In this document: piece by piece, positions 1 to 7,256 of the stretch
Numbering within the stretch: the stretch's first letter is position 1
Layout: each line of letters begins with the position of its first letter
Virus record (IMG/VR): IMGVR_UViG_3300044960_000081
Location: 1-22,656 of that record
Reading direction: 5' to 3' (one strand)
DNA: 22,656 nucleotides
DNA from: a virus
Position numbers and translations under genes: made by a program
The notes under the pieces: model-generated
Database searches by the model: none
Seen by the model: only the letters and a program-made list of their open reading frames with translations
What the model was told of the DNA's origin: nothing

Positions 1-1
1 A

Positions 2-754
2 GCTCTTATTTTGTTTTCAAGAATGGTGTATTCGGCTACTCCTACTGTGACTCCGAACCCTAATCCTACATTTCAAATCACCCCTGCGGCTGGGTTCATT
101 CAAAGACCCCTAGGAAAGAACGAATACACTCAAATTCTCGCTCAACCTTTCGTCTCTAGTTATACAGGAAAGCTAGGTAGCTTCGGTTTTTACCCTGGCA
201 ATTTCACTGGTAACATTGGAGACATCAATTCCATCAAGTTCCAAGTTCGTGCCGATAACAATGGGATTCCTTCAAATGTTACGCTATCAAGTGAGGATGT
301 TAGCCCTAGTAGTATCCCTACTCTTGCTCCGACTCCTCAGCCTTATAAAGTTTACCCAGGCTATTCTGGTGGAAGCGTGGTTGAGTTGGTGACTGGTCAT
401 AAGTATTGGATTACTGTGACTCAAGACCCAGTTACTGGCACTAGTTTTGGCTCTTACCTGATGAACTATGCTAAGACGCCTGTGCCAGGCGGCTATTACT
501 ATGCGAATCGAAACAATTGGGTTCGTGCTAATGCTAACTTCGCCATACATATTCAATACGGAGAGATTTACACCCCCACCCCCACCATCACGAAGACTTC
601 TACTCCTACTTTTACTAGAACTGCTACTCCTACTTTTACTAGAACGGTTACCCCCACTTTTACTAGAACGGCTACTCCTACTTACACGCCCACTGTCACT
701 CATACCCTCACATTTACAGGAACCCCCACTCCAACTGAAAGCCCTACTCCGTAA
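2..754 (+). CDS. Thr/Pro-repeat surface-type protein, 5' end outside the window
   Basis: The reading frame is open from the first complete codon, so about 250 residues of C-terminal part are visible and the true start probably lies upstream. An in-frame ATG at 23 has no good ribosome binding site. Residues of the globular part (roughly 30-190 of the visible part) are rich in Gly, Tyr, Asn and aromatic residues, with a GHKYWITVTQ-like strand. This resembles carbohydrate-binding or 'choice-of-anchor R' type beta-sandwich modules seen in secreted proteins; that is a resemblance by eye. From 572 on, the protein becomes an array of 8-residue units of type T-x-T-P-T-F-T-R, a stiff Thr/Pro stalk. 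It stops 12 bases before the portal start. I infer a virion-surface or adhesin-like protein. It could also be a fibre or head-decoration gene; no catalytic motif is seen. Confidence 0.6.
   Translation, partial: ALILFSRMVYSATPTVTPNPNPTFQITPAAGFIQRPLGKNEYTQILAQPFVSSYTGKLGSFGFYPGNFTGNIGDINSIKFQVRADNNGIPSNVTLSSEDVSPSSIPTLAPTPQPYKVYPGYSGGSVVELVTGHKYWITVTQDPVTGTSFGSYLMNYAKTPVPGGYYYANRNNWVRANANFAIHIQYGEIYTPTPTITKTSTPTFTRTATPTFTRTVTPTFTRTATPTYTPTVTHTLTFTGTPTPTESPTP
572..739 (+). repeat. 24-bp coding tandem repeat (8-residue Thr/Pro units)
   Basis: Seven consecutive 24-base units each encode eight residues on the plan T-x-T-P-T-x-T-x. Units starting at 596, 620 and 644 are nearly identical at DNA level (shared core CTACTTTTACTAGAA); the outer units at 572, 668, 692 and 716 have diverged. 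The pattern suggests recent unit duplication in the middle of the array. It would give an extended, possibly glycosylated stalk. Confidence 0.85.
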
Positions 755-766
755 AGAGGAATATAG

Positions 767-2362
767 ATGCTTTTCAATAAGACCTCGCAGTCTGTTGACC
801 GATACCCTTTAGGCCAAGAGCTTTCTGATAATGACCGTCAGAGGCTCTTGCGCTATACGCTGTATTGGCAGTTTTATCTTGGTCGCCATTGGGCTTGGAA
901 GCGTGAAGAGGGTGAAACCCAACTTACCCTTAACTACGTCAAAGCTTTTGTGAACAAAGGCTTGAGTTTTACCATTGGTAAGGGGTTTGATTGGATACTC
1001 CCTGATGATACTCGTGCAGTTGTCGGCCCGATTCTTTCTCAGATTTGGAAAGATAACAACAAAGACTTATGGGCATGGGAGTGCTTTCAAATGGGGGCTG
1101 TTACAGGTGACGCTTTCGTTAAAGTCACTTGGGAAGAGCCAACCCCATATAACGGTTTAAAAAGGGGCCGTATTCGTCTTATTAATCTTAACTCCTCGCA
1201 TTGTTTCCCTATTTGGGATAACCATGACAAAACTCTGCTCAAAGAGTTCCGGATTATCTATGAGTATGACGCCCCTGGAAGAACTGTCGAACGCACAGGT
1301 GAAACTCAGCGGGTGAAATTTATCGAAATTCTAACTAAGGACCGTTCTATTATTAAAGATGGTGATAAGCCCGAACAAATTATTGAGCATAACTTGGGCT
1401 TTGTCCCAATCGTTCATATTAAGAACGTGCCTGTAGCTGGAGCTTTTTTTGGTGTAAGTGACTGCGCTGACCTTATCACTGTTAACAGGGAGCTAAACGA
1501 AAAAGTTACTAACATCTCCGACATCATTAACTACCATCAGGCCCCAGTCACTCTCATCTTTGGAGCCAGAGCTACTAATCTAGAGAAGGGGGCTAACAAG
1601 GTCTGGTCTGGTCTCCCTAAGGATGCCAGAGTTGAAAATTTGAACATGACCACTGATTTGAGTGGCTCCAATAGTTACATGCAGTTTATCAAACAGGCTA
1701 TGCATGAAATCGGAAACGTTCCTGAGCCTACCCTTGGGGAACAGCAAGCTATCTCCAATACAAGTGGAGTTGCTCTACAAATTCAATACCAGCCCCTCAT
1801 CGAGTTAAAGCAGATTAAGTCACTTACTTATGGCACAGGCATTTCTGCTATAAATTCTATGGCTTTACGCTTGTATGAAATCAAAACTGGAGTTAGTATT
1901 AGAGAGCTACTCCAAAAAAATGGGATGAGTGGCGAAGCCGTGTCCGAAATTGACCCTTATGAAAACAAAGTATTCTTTCGTGATACCTTACCTAAAGACC
2001 GTAACGAAATCCTTCAAGAAATCTCTACTCGTATGGCTACTCCTTACCCCCTCATCACTCCGCCTATGGCGTTGAAGATGCTGGGTGAAGAAAACCCTGA
2101 AAAAATTATCAAAGAGATTGAGGAATGGCGTAGTGCAATGGCACCTTCTAAAATTGAAGATGGTGATAGTGTAGGTGATGAAAACACCCAAAGCACTGAG
2201 ACTCCTCTTATAGCCGCGTCTCAAGAAAATGGCATTCCTCCTGAAGCTTCTACGGCGAGTAATTTTGAAGGTGGCAACAACGGGGTTAACCTTGGAATTG
2301 TTAGAACAGGGGATTTTCAAGGCCCCGCAGGTATTTCATCTTACAACCCGTTAGGATTGTAG
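767..2362 (+). CDS. Portal protein, SPP1 gp6-like
   Basis: At 531 residues the protein has the usual portal length. It matches the SPP1 gp6-type portal family by eye: an N-terminal helical region with YWQFYLGRHWAW, an NYVKAFVNKG-like segment, a wing region with strands, and a helix-rich stem region near EIGNVPEPTLGEQQA followed by SGVALQIQYQPL. Twelve copies would form the ring at the capsid vertex through which DNA is packaged and ejected and to which the neck attaches. The acidic, low-complexity C terminus (after about residue 465) fits the flexible crown end. The start ATG has AGAGGA at 755-760, 6 bases upstream. The next gene begins one base after the TAG stop, so the two are translationally coupled. 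The terminase large subunit is expected upstream of the window. Confidence 0.9.
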   Translation: MLFNKTSQSVDRYPLGQELSDNDRQRLLRYTLYWQFYLGRHWAWKREEGETQLTLNYVKAFVNKGLSFTIGKGFDWILPDDTRAVVGPILSQIWKDNNKDLWAWECFQMGAVTGDAFVKVTWEEPTPYNGLKRGRIRLINLNSSHCFPIWDNHDKTLLKEFRIIYEYDAPGRTVERTGETQRVKFIEILTKDRSIIKDGDKPEQIIEHNLGFVPIVHIKNVPVAGAFFGVSDCADLITVNRELNEKVTNISDIINYHQAPVTLIFGARATNLEKGANKVWSGLPKDARVENLNMTTDLSGSNSYMQFIKQAMHEIGNVPEPTLGEQQAISNTSGVALQIQYQPLIELKQIKSLTYGTGISAINSMALRLYEIKTGVSIRELLQKNGMSGEAVSEIDPYENKVFFRDTLPKDRNEILQEISTRMATPYPLITPPMALKMLGEENPEKIIKEIEEWRSAMAPSKIEDGDSVGDENTQSTETPLIAASQENGIPPEASTASNFEGGNNGVNLGIVRTGDFQGPAGISSYNPLGL

Positions 2363-2363
2363 T

Positions 2364-2774
2364 ATGGCCCAGGGTAGAGATGATAACTCTCCTGACGCTC
2401 TGAGGATTAAGCCGCTCTCGCTTCATCCGAATCTATACACTCTTACTCATATAGAGACGAAGGAATCCAGAGTTGGTAACCTTCCTCCTAAGAAAGCGAT
2501 TCAATTGGCTGCAGCCCAGTATAAGGTTGTGGACTTGCTTTATATGAAAAAGACTGCCGCCAACAAAATTATTCACCGTGAGGTGGAGCCCTATGAGTTC
2601 AAAATTATCTCAGGTGTGCCTTATTTCTATGGGCATTGCCGTATGCACAATGAAACTCATAGGTTTATCATGGATAACATTCTTCAAGTGGAGGTCACTA
2701 CAAAGTCATATGTTCCGAGATGGCCAGTAAAAATTCCAGCTCCAAGTTGGAATATCTCTACAGGTAGGCTGTAA
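2364..2774 (+). CDS. WYL-like domain small protein in the head operon
   Basis: This 136-residue protein starts one base after the portal stop. Residues about 45-130 follow the consensus of the WYL domain, an SH3-like beta-barrel: a strand with VVDLLYMKK, then REVEPY (72-77), then GVPYFYGHC (84-92), then HRFIMDNI (99-106), then a VEVTTKSY strand. WYL domains are known as ligand- or nucleic-acid-sensing modules of bacterial transcription regulators, where VEPY-x-YL-GxC-RxFxxDRI is typical. There is no helix-turn-helix before it here, so it is a stand-alone domain. Its place between portal and scaffold suggests a virion or packaging role, or a regulator packed with the head genes. The family assignment is by eye; function is unknown. 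Confidence 0.65.
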   Translation: MAQGRDDNSPDALRIKPLSLHPNLYTLTHIETKESRVGNLPPKKAIQLAAAQYKVVDLLYMKKTAANKIIHREVEPYEFKIISGVPYFYGHCRMHNETHRFIMDNILQVEVTTKSYVPRWPVKIPAPSWNISTGRL

Positions 2775-2807
2775 CCGTAAAAAGCCACTAACTTTATAGA
2801 ACATAAT

Positions 2808-2812
2808 GGAGG
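2808..2812 (+). promoter_or_regulatory. Ribosome binding site that decides the scaffold start
   Basis: GGAGG followed by ATAAG and the ATG at 2818. It overlaps the upstream in-frame ATG at 2806, which therefore has no Shine-Dalgarno of its own. Confidence 0.7.
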
Positions 2813-2817
2813 ATAAG

Positions 2818-3561
2818 ATGACAAAGCCCAATGAGAACCTGGACGATAACGGCAATCCCATTTCTGCTTCTACTCCTACCCCTACTTCTACGAACCGCAG
2901 TAATCGGGATGACGTTCAAGCTTTGATTGAGAAAGTTCGTAGAGAAGAAAAAGAAAAACTCTACCGAGAACTCGAAGCTAAGGATGAGGCCGTCAAGCGA
3001 GCCCTAGCTGAGAAGAAGGCCCTCGAAGACCGTATCGCTTCAGAGAGTGCCGGACGTTCTGCTGAGTATGAGACTCTTACTTTAGAGATTGCCAAGCTCA
3101 ATGCCGTTATTGAAGCTCAGGCTCGCGAAGCTAAAGAGAAAGAGGCTCGTCTTGCTGAAGAACGTCGCCTTGCTAAGCTAGAAAGTTATAAGAACAAGCA
3201 GATTGCTAAGATTGGTGCGCATAATCTGATTGTTGAATTGGTTTCAGGTAATACCGAGCAGGAGATTGATAAGAGCATACTCATTGCACAGGAAAAGATG
3301 GCTGCAATTCGAGCCGAAGCAGAAGCTCAAATTAAAAAATCACTCGCCCAAACTCCTACCTCACCTATTACTGAGCCTGCCAGTGGCGGGGTCAGTAACA
3401 CAACCGGCCCCACTAATGCTGGTGGGATGCCCATTGAATTGACAGCCGAGGCTATTCGTAAGATGTCTCCAGAAGAGTATAAAAGATACCGTGACTTACT
3501 GAAGAAAGAGGCTACTAAATCTATCACTGACTTTTATCGCACTCGGCAATTTCAGAGTTAG
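2818..3561 (+). CDS. Putative capsid scaffolding protein
   Basis: This is a 247-residue charged protein. A disordered Ser/Thr/Pro/Asn-rich N terminus (to about residue 30) is followed by a long heptad-like coiled coil rich in Glu, Lys, Ala and Arg (about 35-180). A Gly/Thr/Pro linker comes next, and then a C-terminal amphipathic end with ELTAEAIRKMSPEEYKRYR. This layout and the place between portal and major capsid protein are those of internal scaffolds, which direct shell assembly and leave before DNA packaging. The C-terminal helix would be the capsid-binding end. I chose ATG 2818 rather than ATG 2806 because GGAGG at 2808-2812 lies 5 bases before it and inside the longer version. No protease motif is seen. 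Sequence families of scaffolds are poorly conserved, so the call rests on architecture and order. Confidence 0.7.
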   Translation: MTKPNENLDDNGNPISASTPTPTSTNRSNRDDVQALIEKVRREEKEKLYRELEAKDEAVKRALAEKKALEDRIASESAGRSAEYETLTLEIAKLNAVIEAQAREAKEKEARLAEERRLAKLESYKNKQIAKIGAHNLIVELVSGNTEQEIDKSILIAQEKMAAIRAEAEAQIKKSLAQTPTSPITEPASGGVSNTTGPTNAGGMPIELTAEAIRKMSPEEYKRYRDLLKKEATKSITDFYRTRQFQS

Positions 3562-3595
3562 TAAACACATCCATAAATAACCGGAGGTAAAGAAA

Positions 3596-4075
3596 ATGGG
3601 GAAGACACTCCAAGAGAAGGCGGAGCGTAAGATTGTTACAGTCCCGCTTGCTGCCGTTGGTGCTGGGCAAACTGTTGATACGCCCGTGTTCGCTTCGAGC
3701 GATGCCACTTGGCTGACCTCGGCGCGAATTCTGACTGCTACTGGGTTGGCCGCCAGTGACACGAACTACCTGACTGTAAGTGTCCTGCCGTATAACTCGT
3801 CTGGTGTTTTGCAGGCTGCGGCCGCTACTGCAAACACGAAGGTGACTGGCGGTGCGCCTATCGTTTCCAATGTGCCGTTTGTCGTGGCTGATGAGACTAT
3901 TTCGAATAGTGGGCTTGTCACTACTCCAAATAGCTCTCCAGCTAATGCGGTGGCTAGAAATAGCACGGTTATTGTGCGTGTCGCTTCGACTGGCACTGCT
4001 ACTCTGGCTGCTGGTGCCGTTGCTGTGTTGGAGTTCTCTACTGCTCCTTCCATGCGCAACGTCCCTGTCATCTAA
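3596..4075 (+). CDS. Putative capsid decoration/head-associated protein
   Basis: This 159-residue protein is rich in Ala, Val, Thr and Ser, with few charged residues after the first dozen and a pattern of short strands (for example LTVSVLPYNSSG and STVIVRVASTG). It has no cysteine. It lies directly before the major capsid gene, where lambda-type phages keep the head decoration protein, and has a strong ribosome binding site (GGAGG about 10 bases before ATG). Good initiation and strand-rich composition fit an abundant virion surface protein. I do not recognise a family, so a decoration role is inferred from position; a small head fibre or capsid stabiliser is an equal alternative. Confidence 0.5.
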   Translation: MGKTLQEKAERKIVTVPLAAVGAGQTVDTPVFASSDATWLTSARILTATGLAASDTNYLTVSVLPYNSSGVLQAAAATANTKVTGGAPIVSNVPFVVADETISNSGLVTTPNSSPANAVARNSTVIVRVASTGTATLAAGAVAVLEFSTAPSMRNVPVI

Positions 4076-4102
4076 ACTCATTAGAAACTAGGAGGAAAGA
4101 AA

Positions 4103-5089
4103 ATGGCTCTTACAGCGGCAACTGTGGCTGGCGCGGCTGGTGGTGGATACCAGCTTTCGTCTGCCATCATGCAGGTTTATTCGAAGGAAATTTATTTCTG
4201 GGCTCAGCCCATCTTGCGATTTGAGCAGTTCGTGGTTAAGAAAGAGGAACTGGGTGTCAGCCCTGGTCTGACCGTGAACATGCTCCGTTACAACAACCTT
4301 CCTAACGGTGGGCGTCTGACTGAAGGCACCCGTCTGCAAACCAACACTTTGACTGGCTCTCAAATCCAGTTGACGGTTACTGAGCATGGCAATGCAGTCA
4401 GCGTCACGGAACTGCTCCTGCAAACCAGTTTTGATGATGTGATGTCATCCACGGCTAAGCTCCTTGGCTATGACTACGCTAAGGTGCTTGACGCGGAATT
4501 GCGTGACGCTTATCTGTCCGCTACTAACGTTCAATATGCTGGTCGTGCGGCTGGTCGTAACGCTATCACTAATCGAGACATTATGGATACTCTTTTGGTG
4601 AAGGATGGGGTTGAGACGCTGAAGACGAATGACGCTCCGCAAGTTGCGGCGGGTTATTACGTCTGCTTCGCTCATCCTCATCAATTGCGCGGTCTGCGTG
4701 ACGACCCGAATTGGATTTCTGCTTCGCAATATGGCAATCCTACTCAGGTCTTCCAAGGCGAAGCCGGTCGTTACGAAGACGTAATCTTCATTGAAACGAC
4801 CATGATGAAGAATGGTGTTTTCGTTGACAGCTCTGCGAGCCCTAATAAGAACGTTCTGGCTTACGACCCTACTTTGGACAAGAGTGTTACCCCCTCTCTG
4901 ACTGCTGATGAGATTTATCAGGCTGTTATGTTTGGCGATAACGCTGTTGGACTTGCGGTCTCTCTGCCTGTTGAGATGCGTGATAACGGCATTACTGATT
5001 TCGGTCGTGAACACGGTCTTGCTTGGTATGGTATTTGGGGTTCTGGTAAGCTTACTGACCCGAACATCGTTCGCTTGGAAACGGCCTAA
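4103..5089 (+). CDS. Major capsid protein, N4-gp56 family (HK97 fold)
   Basis: This 328-residue protein resembles the N4-gp56 major capsid family. Landmarks are an N-terminal arm, a segment with FWAQPILRFEQFV, then PGLTVNMLRYNNLP and GRLTEGTRL, then the strand-helix stretch VTEHGNAVSVTELLLQ, and a helix with LGYDYAKVLDAELRDAYL. A middle HPHQLRGLRDD and a C-terminal GLAVSLPVEMRD follow. Many copies form the icosahedral shell. AGGAGG precedes the ATG by 7 bases. All 14 arginines use CGN codons (no AGA/AGG), unlike several neighbours, as expected for a highly expressed gene. A strong hairpin follows the stop. There is no obvious cleaved delta domain, which agrees with the separate scaffold gene upstream. 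Confidence 0.88.
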   Translation: MALTAATVAGAAGGGYQLSSAIMQVYSKEIYFWAQPILRFEQFVVKKEELGVSPGLTVNMLRYNNLPNGGRLTEGTRLQTNTLTGSQIQLTVTEHGNAVSVTELLLQTSFDDVMSSTAKLLGYDYAKVLDAELRDAYLSATNVQYAGRAAGRNAITNRDIMDTLLVKDGVETLKTNDAPQVAAGYYVCFAHPHQLRGLRDDPNWISASQYGNPTQVFQGEAGRYEDVIFIETTMMKNGVFVDSSASPNKNVLAYDPTLDKSVTPSLTADEIYQAVMFGDNAVGLAVSLPVEMRDNGITDFGREHGLAWYGIWGSGKLTDPNIVRLETA

Positions 5090-5102
5090 TCCAAACTGAC
5101 AT

Positions 5103-5133
5103 AGGGAGAGAGGGGTAAAATCCCTCTCTCCCT
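5103..5133 (+). terminator. Strong hairpin after the capsid gene (attenuating terminator or mRNA 3' end)
   Basis: AGGGAGAGAGGG (5103-5114) pairs perfectly with CCCTCTCTCCCT (5122-5133): a 12-bp stem with loop GTAAAAT. It lies 13 bases after the major capsid stop. The downstream stretch CTTGTCGTTCTC is only moderately T-rich, so termination is probably partial. It may instead protect the 3' end of capsid mRNA and keep capsid expression above that of the downstream genes. Confidence 0.75.
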
Positions 5134-5158
5134 CTTGTCGTTCTCAAAGGAGAATCAA

Positions 5159-5419
5159 ATGAGCGTGAAACAACAGGCCGCTTTTGTTGATAACCTTGGT
5201 CGTGTTATCCGTATTACTGGGCTTACTGCTCAGAACGGCACTACTACGACCACGGTCAACTTCGAGCATGGCAATTCTGACAATAACTACCATGTCAGTC
5301 TTGATTGCTCTTGGGATGGCGCGGCCAGAGTGTCTAGTAAGAATAACTCTAGCTTTGTTGTGGCCCATTCTGACCCTGGAGCTAATCTTGAGTTTAGCGC
5401 AGTAGTCTTCCTGGCTTAG
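5159..5419 (+). CDS. Small beta-rich virion-type protein, unknown
   Basis: The protein has 86 residues from ATG 5159, which has AAAGGAG at 5146-5152, 6 bases upstream. A longer frame from TTG 5135 would place its start beside the capsid hairpin and is not favoured. Residues alternate in a strand-like way (YHVSLDCSWDGAARVSSKNN, then a hydrophobic LEFSAVVFLA end). Similar short sandwiches occur as minor capsid decorations or as receptor-binding tips. I do not recognise a family. Its position right after the capsid gene makes a head-surface protein the most likely role. It has one cysteine. Confidence 0.6.
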   Translation: MSVKQQAAFVDNLGRVIRITGLTAQNGTTTTTVNFEHGNSDNNYHVSLDCSWDGAARVSSKNNSSFVVAHSDPGANLEFSAVVFLA

Positions 5420-5446
5420 CTTATGGCGTTTAGCTTATGGCTTAGC
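5416..5446 (+). repeat. Short tandem repeat in intergenic spacer
   Basis: TTAGCTTATGGC occurs at 5416-5427 and again at 5430-5441, with a third partial copy TTAGC at 5442-5446, giving a 14-base period. It overlaps the stop of the preceding gene. The end also contains GGCTTAGCC, a small near-palindrome. It could be a slippage scar or a weak regulatory element. Confidence 0.6.
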
Positions 5447-5487
5447 CTAATCGTCAACCTCTTTTAACTTTTGGAGAACCTACCGTC

Positions 5488-5844
5488 ATGGCAAAGAATG
5501 ACACGAATAACACGATTAAAGTTACCTCTTTGGTGGGGGATGATGTAGAAACTGCTGTGGTGGAAAAAGCTCTTCCCAAAGAGCCGGAAGTGTCCTCCGC
5601 AGTTATTTCAGAGAACTCCAATAGAGACGAAGATTCTGGTAAACAGGAACCCACCAAGGTGGCCCCTTCTCAAGTTGTGAAGGTGGTCAGCGACGTGGCT
5701 CCTGAGATGATTCTCATTGCTACTGAGAGTTGCTCTCCTACCATTGGCAAGTATCGTCTCAACCTGGTTAAGGATAGGAAATTCAAAGTCCCTGCTTGGG
5801 TCGGTGAAGACCTTCTCCGTTCCAAGGTAGCTGTGAAGGCTTAA
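5488..5844 (+). CDS. Hypothetical head-region protein with C-terminal conserved-looking segment
   Basis: This is a 118-residue protein. The first 65 or so residues are charged and probably disordered, rich in Glu, Val, Lys and Ser. The last 45 form a compact segment with hydrophobic strands (MILIATESCSPTIGKYRLNL, then FKVPAWVGEDLLRSK). The start has GGAG at 5473-5476, a rather long 11-base spacing. Genes in this place, between capsid and connector, often encode small head-completion or connector accessory proteins. I do not recognise the family, so the product stays hypothetical. The connector gene starts 5 bases after its stop. Confidence 0.6.
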   Translation: MAKNDTNNTIKVTSLVGDDVETAVVEKALPKEPEVSSAVISENSNRDEDSGKQEPTKVAPSQVVKVVSDVAPEMILIATESCSPTIGKYRLNLVKDRKFKVPAWVGEDLLRSKVAVKA

Positions 5845-5849
5845 AAGAG

Positions 5850-7256
5850 ATGAAATTGGTCAATTGGCTCGTCCCTGTCTTTAGCGGAACAGTAGCCAAA
5901 ATTCGCATTAGCAGAGCGCCTATGCGTGAGGGAACTTACGAGCAGGTGGCTTTGTTTGATGCCTATTCGACCCCCACGGACTCGACCACCTTCATCACAG
6001 AATACCGTGATGAAGGTGGCGAGGACCGTGACTGGTATCTCATTACTTTTGTCGGTCCTGATGGGTCTGACATTGCTTCCGTAGGGCCTCACCCAGGACA
6101 AACTATTCATAATTCTCAGTATGAACTTCTCTTTCGCCTGAGGCACAAAATCTCAGATACTAAGGTTCCTTACGTCTTCAGCGATTGGGAACTTCTTGAA
6201 GAACTTGACCAAGCACTCCTTACGCATTCGCCCCGTAAGACATGGGAAGATTTGAATGACCAAGTTCCGATTAATCAGTCGGAGCTATTGCTAATCCTTT
6301 GGCTTGCAGTTTCACAAGTTGCGAAAATCTTGGCTACTGATAATGCCAAGTATTTTCCTCTTTCTATTGACGGCAAGTCTGTTGATAAAACTGTTCGAGT
6401 TGAGCAGTATCTTCGAATTTCGCAGGAATACTTAGAGCAATACACCATAAAAAAGGCCGAATGGAATCTTGGTCTCGTTGAGCGCTCTGGTGAGATTCAC
6501 GAAACCTACATGACTCGGCAGTCACTTACTACTGGACGTAGGACTCCCTTCACTCAAGCTAATCCTCCAGACAACATCATTATGTATCCTCCCACGCATC
6601 TCAACCCCACAACGGTTGATTTGGCGTGGAGCAAATGCAATGACCCTGAGTTTTACTACTACATAATTTTCCGTAGTAGAGAGCCTAACGTGCAGACTAG
6701 GCTCATTCGTGATGCTTATAACAAGCGCATTTCTCTGCATGATGACCCGATTGATTACCAAACGAACTACCTATGGGGTGGCGTTACCGTCCCTATCATC
6801 CAAATTTTCCGGAATAGCACAACAAATTGGATTGACCAGCAGAGTAACGTGCAGTTTCCTCAACAGCCTTTCCAGAGGCTTTACCCAGGTGAGACTTACT
6901 ACTATGTTGTCGTGGCTGTAAATAGGAACCTTCTGTTTAGCATCTCTAATGAAATTAAAGTTACCCTTCCACCGTTGAAGGCTCCTACCATTATGGCCCC
7001 CGTTCTGGCTTACGAGCAGTCGGTGGTCGTTAAAGGCACTACGGGTGCTTCCGTCAATCTTGAGAAGCAGGCCGGTGGTATCGGTCCCTGGGTTCCATTT
7101 GGCTCATTGACTATTACTGGAACTTTTGCTGATACGGTTCGATTTACAGGGGTGAATCTTCAGCCATTGGACGCTTTGCGAGCCAATATGACTTACTCTA
7201 TTCCTGGCTTTACGCCAATTGTTACAGAGTATAGCACTACTGTTGTGGTGCAGTGA
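5850..7256 (+). CDS. Putative head-tail connector with fibronectin-III-like domains
   Basis: This 468-residue protein has a mixed layout. Residues about 1-85 look like an FN3-type beta-sandwich (KIRISRAPMREGTYEQVAL, then DWYLITFVGPDG). Residues about 105-215 are helical (WELLEELDQALL, then SELLLILWLAVSQVAKIL), as in small connector/adaptor proteins. Residues about 240-375 are a second FN3-like domain (VDLAWSKCNDPEFYYYIIF, then GETYYYVVVAV). The last 90 form another Ig-like beta domain. The helical part fits a neck adaptor that binds the portal; the beta domains would project from the neck. The stop overlaps the next start (ATGA). Domain assignment is by eye. A whisker or collar protein is the main alternative. 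Confidence 0.5.
   Translation: MKLVNWLVPVFSGTVAKIRISRAPMREGTYEQVALFDAYSTPTDSTTFITEYRDEGGEDRDWYLITFVGPDGSDIASVGPHPGQTIHNSQYELLFRLRHKISDTKVPYVFSDWELLEELDQALLTHSPRKTWEDLNDQVPINQSELLLILWLAVSQVAKILATDNAKYFPLSIDGKSVDKTVRVEQYLRISQEYLEQYTIKKAEWNLGLVERSGEIHETYMTRQSLTTGRRTPFTQANPPDNIIMYPPTHLNPTTVDLAWSKCNDPEFYYYIIFRSREPNVQTRLIRDAYNKRISLHDDPIDYQTNYLWGGVTVPIIQIFRNSTTNWIDQQSNVQFPQQPFQRLYPGETYYYVVVAVNRNLLFSISNEIKVTLPPLKAPTIMAPVLAYEQSVVVKGTTGASVNLEKQAGGIGPWVPFGSLTITGTFADTVRFTGVNLQPLDALRANMTYSIPGFTPIVTEYSTTVVVQ

Noticed and set aside
287-703. Antisense open frame rich in Ser and Arg
   Set aside because: It is the complement of the Thr/Pro repeat; composition is forced by the repeat and no ribosome binding site is seen.
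468-812. Plus-strand open frame rich in Leu, Pro and Arg overlapping the portal start
   Set aside because: Shadow frame of the repeat array; it lacks coding character and overlaps two better genes.
5423-5467. Fourteen-codon hydrophobic mini-frame in the spacer
   Set aside because: No ribosome binding site, and it is made from the 14-base tandem repeat; a leader peptide cannot be supported.
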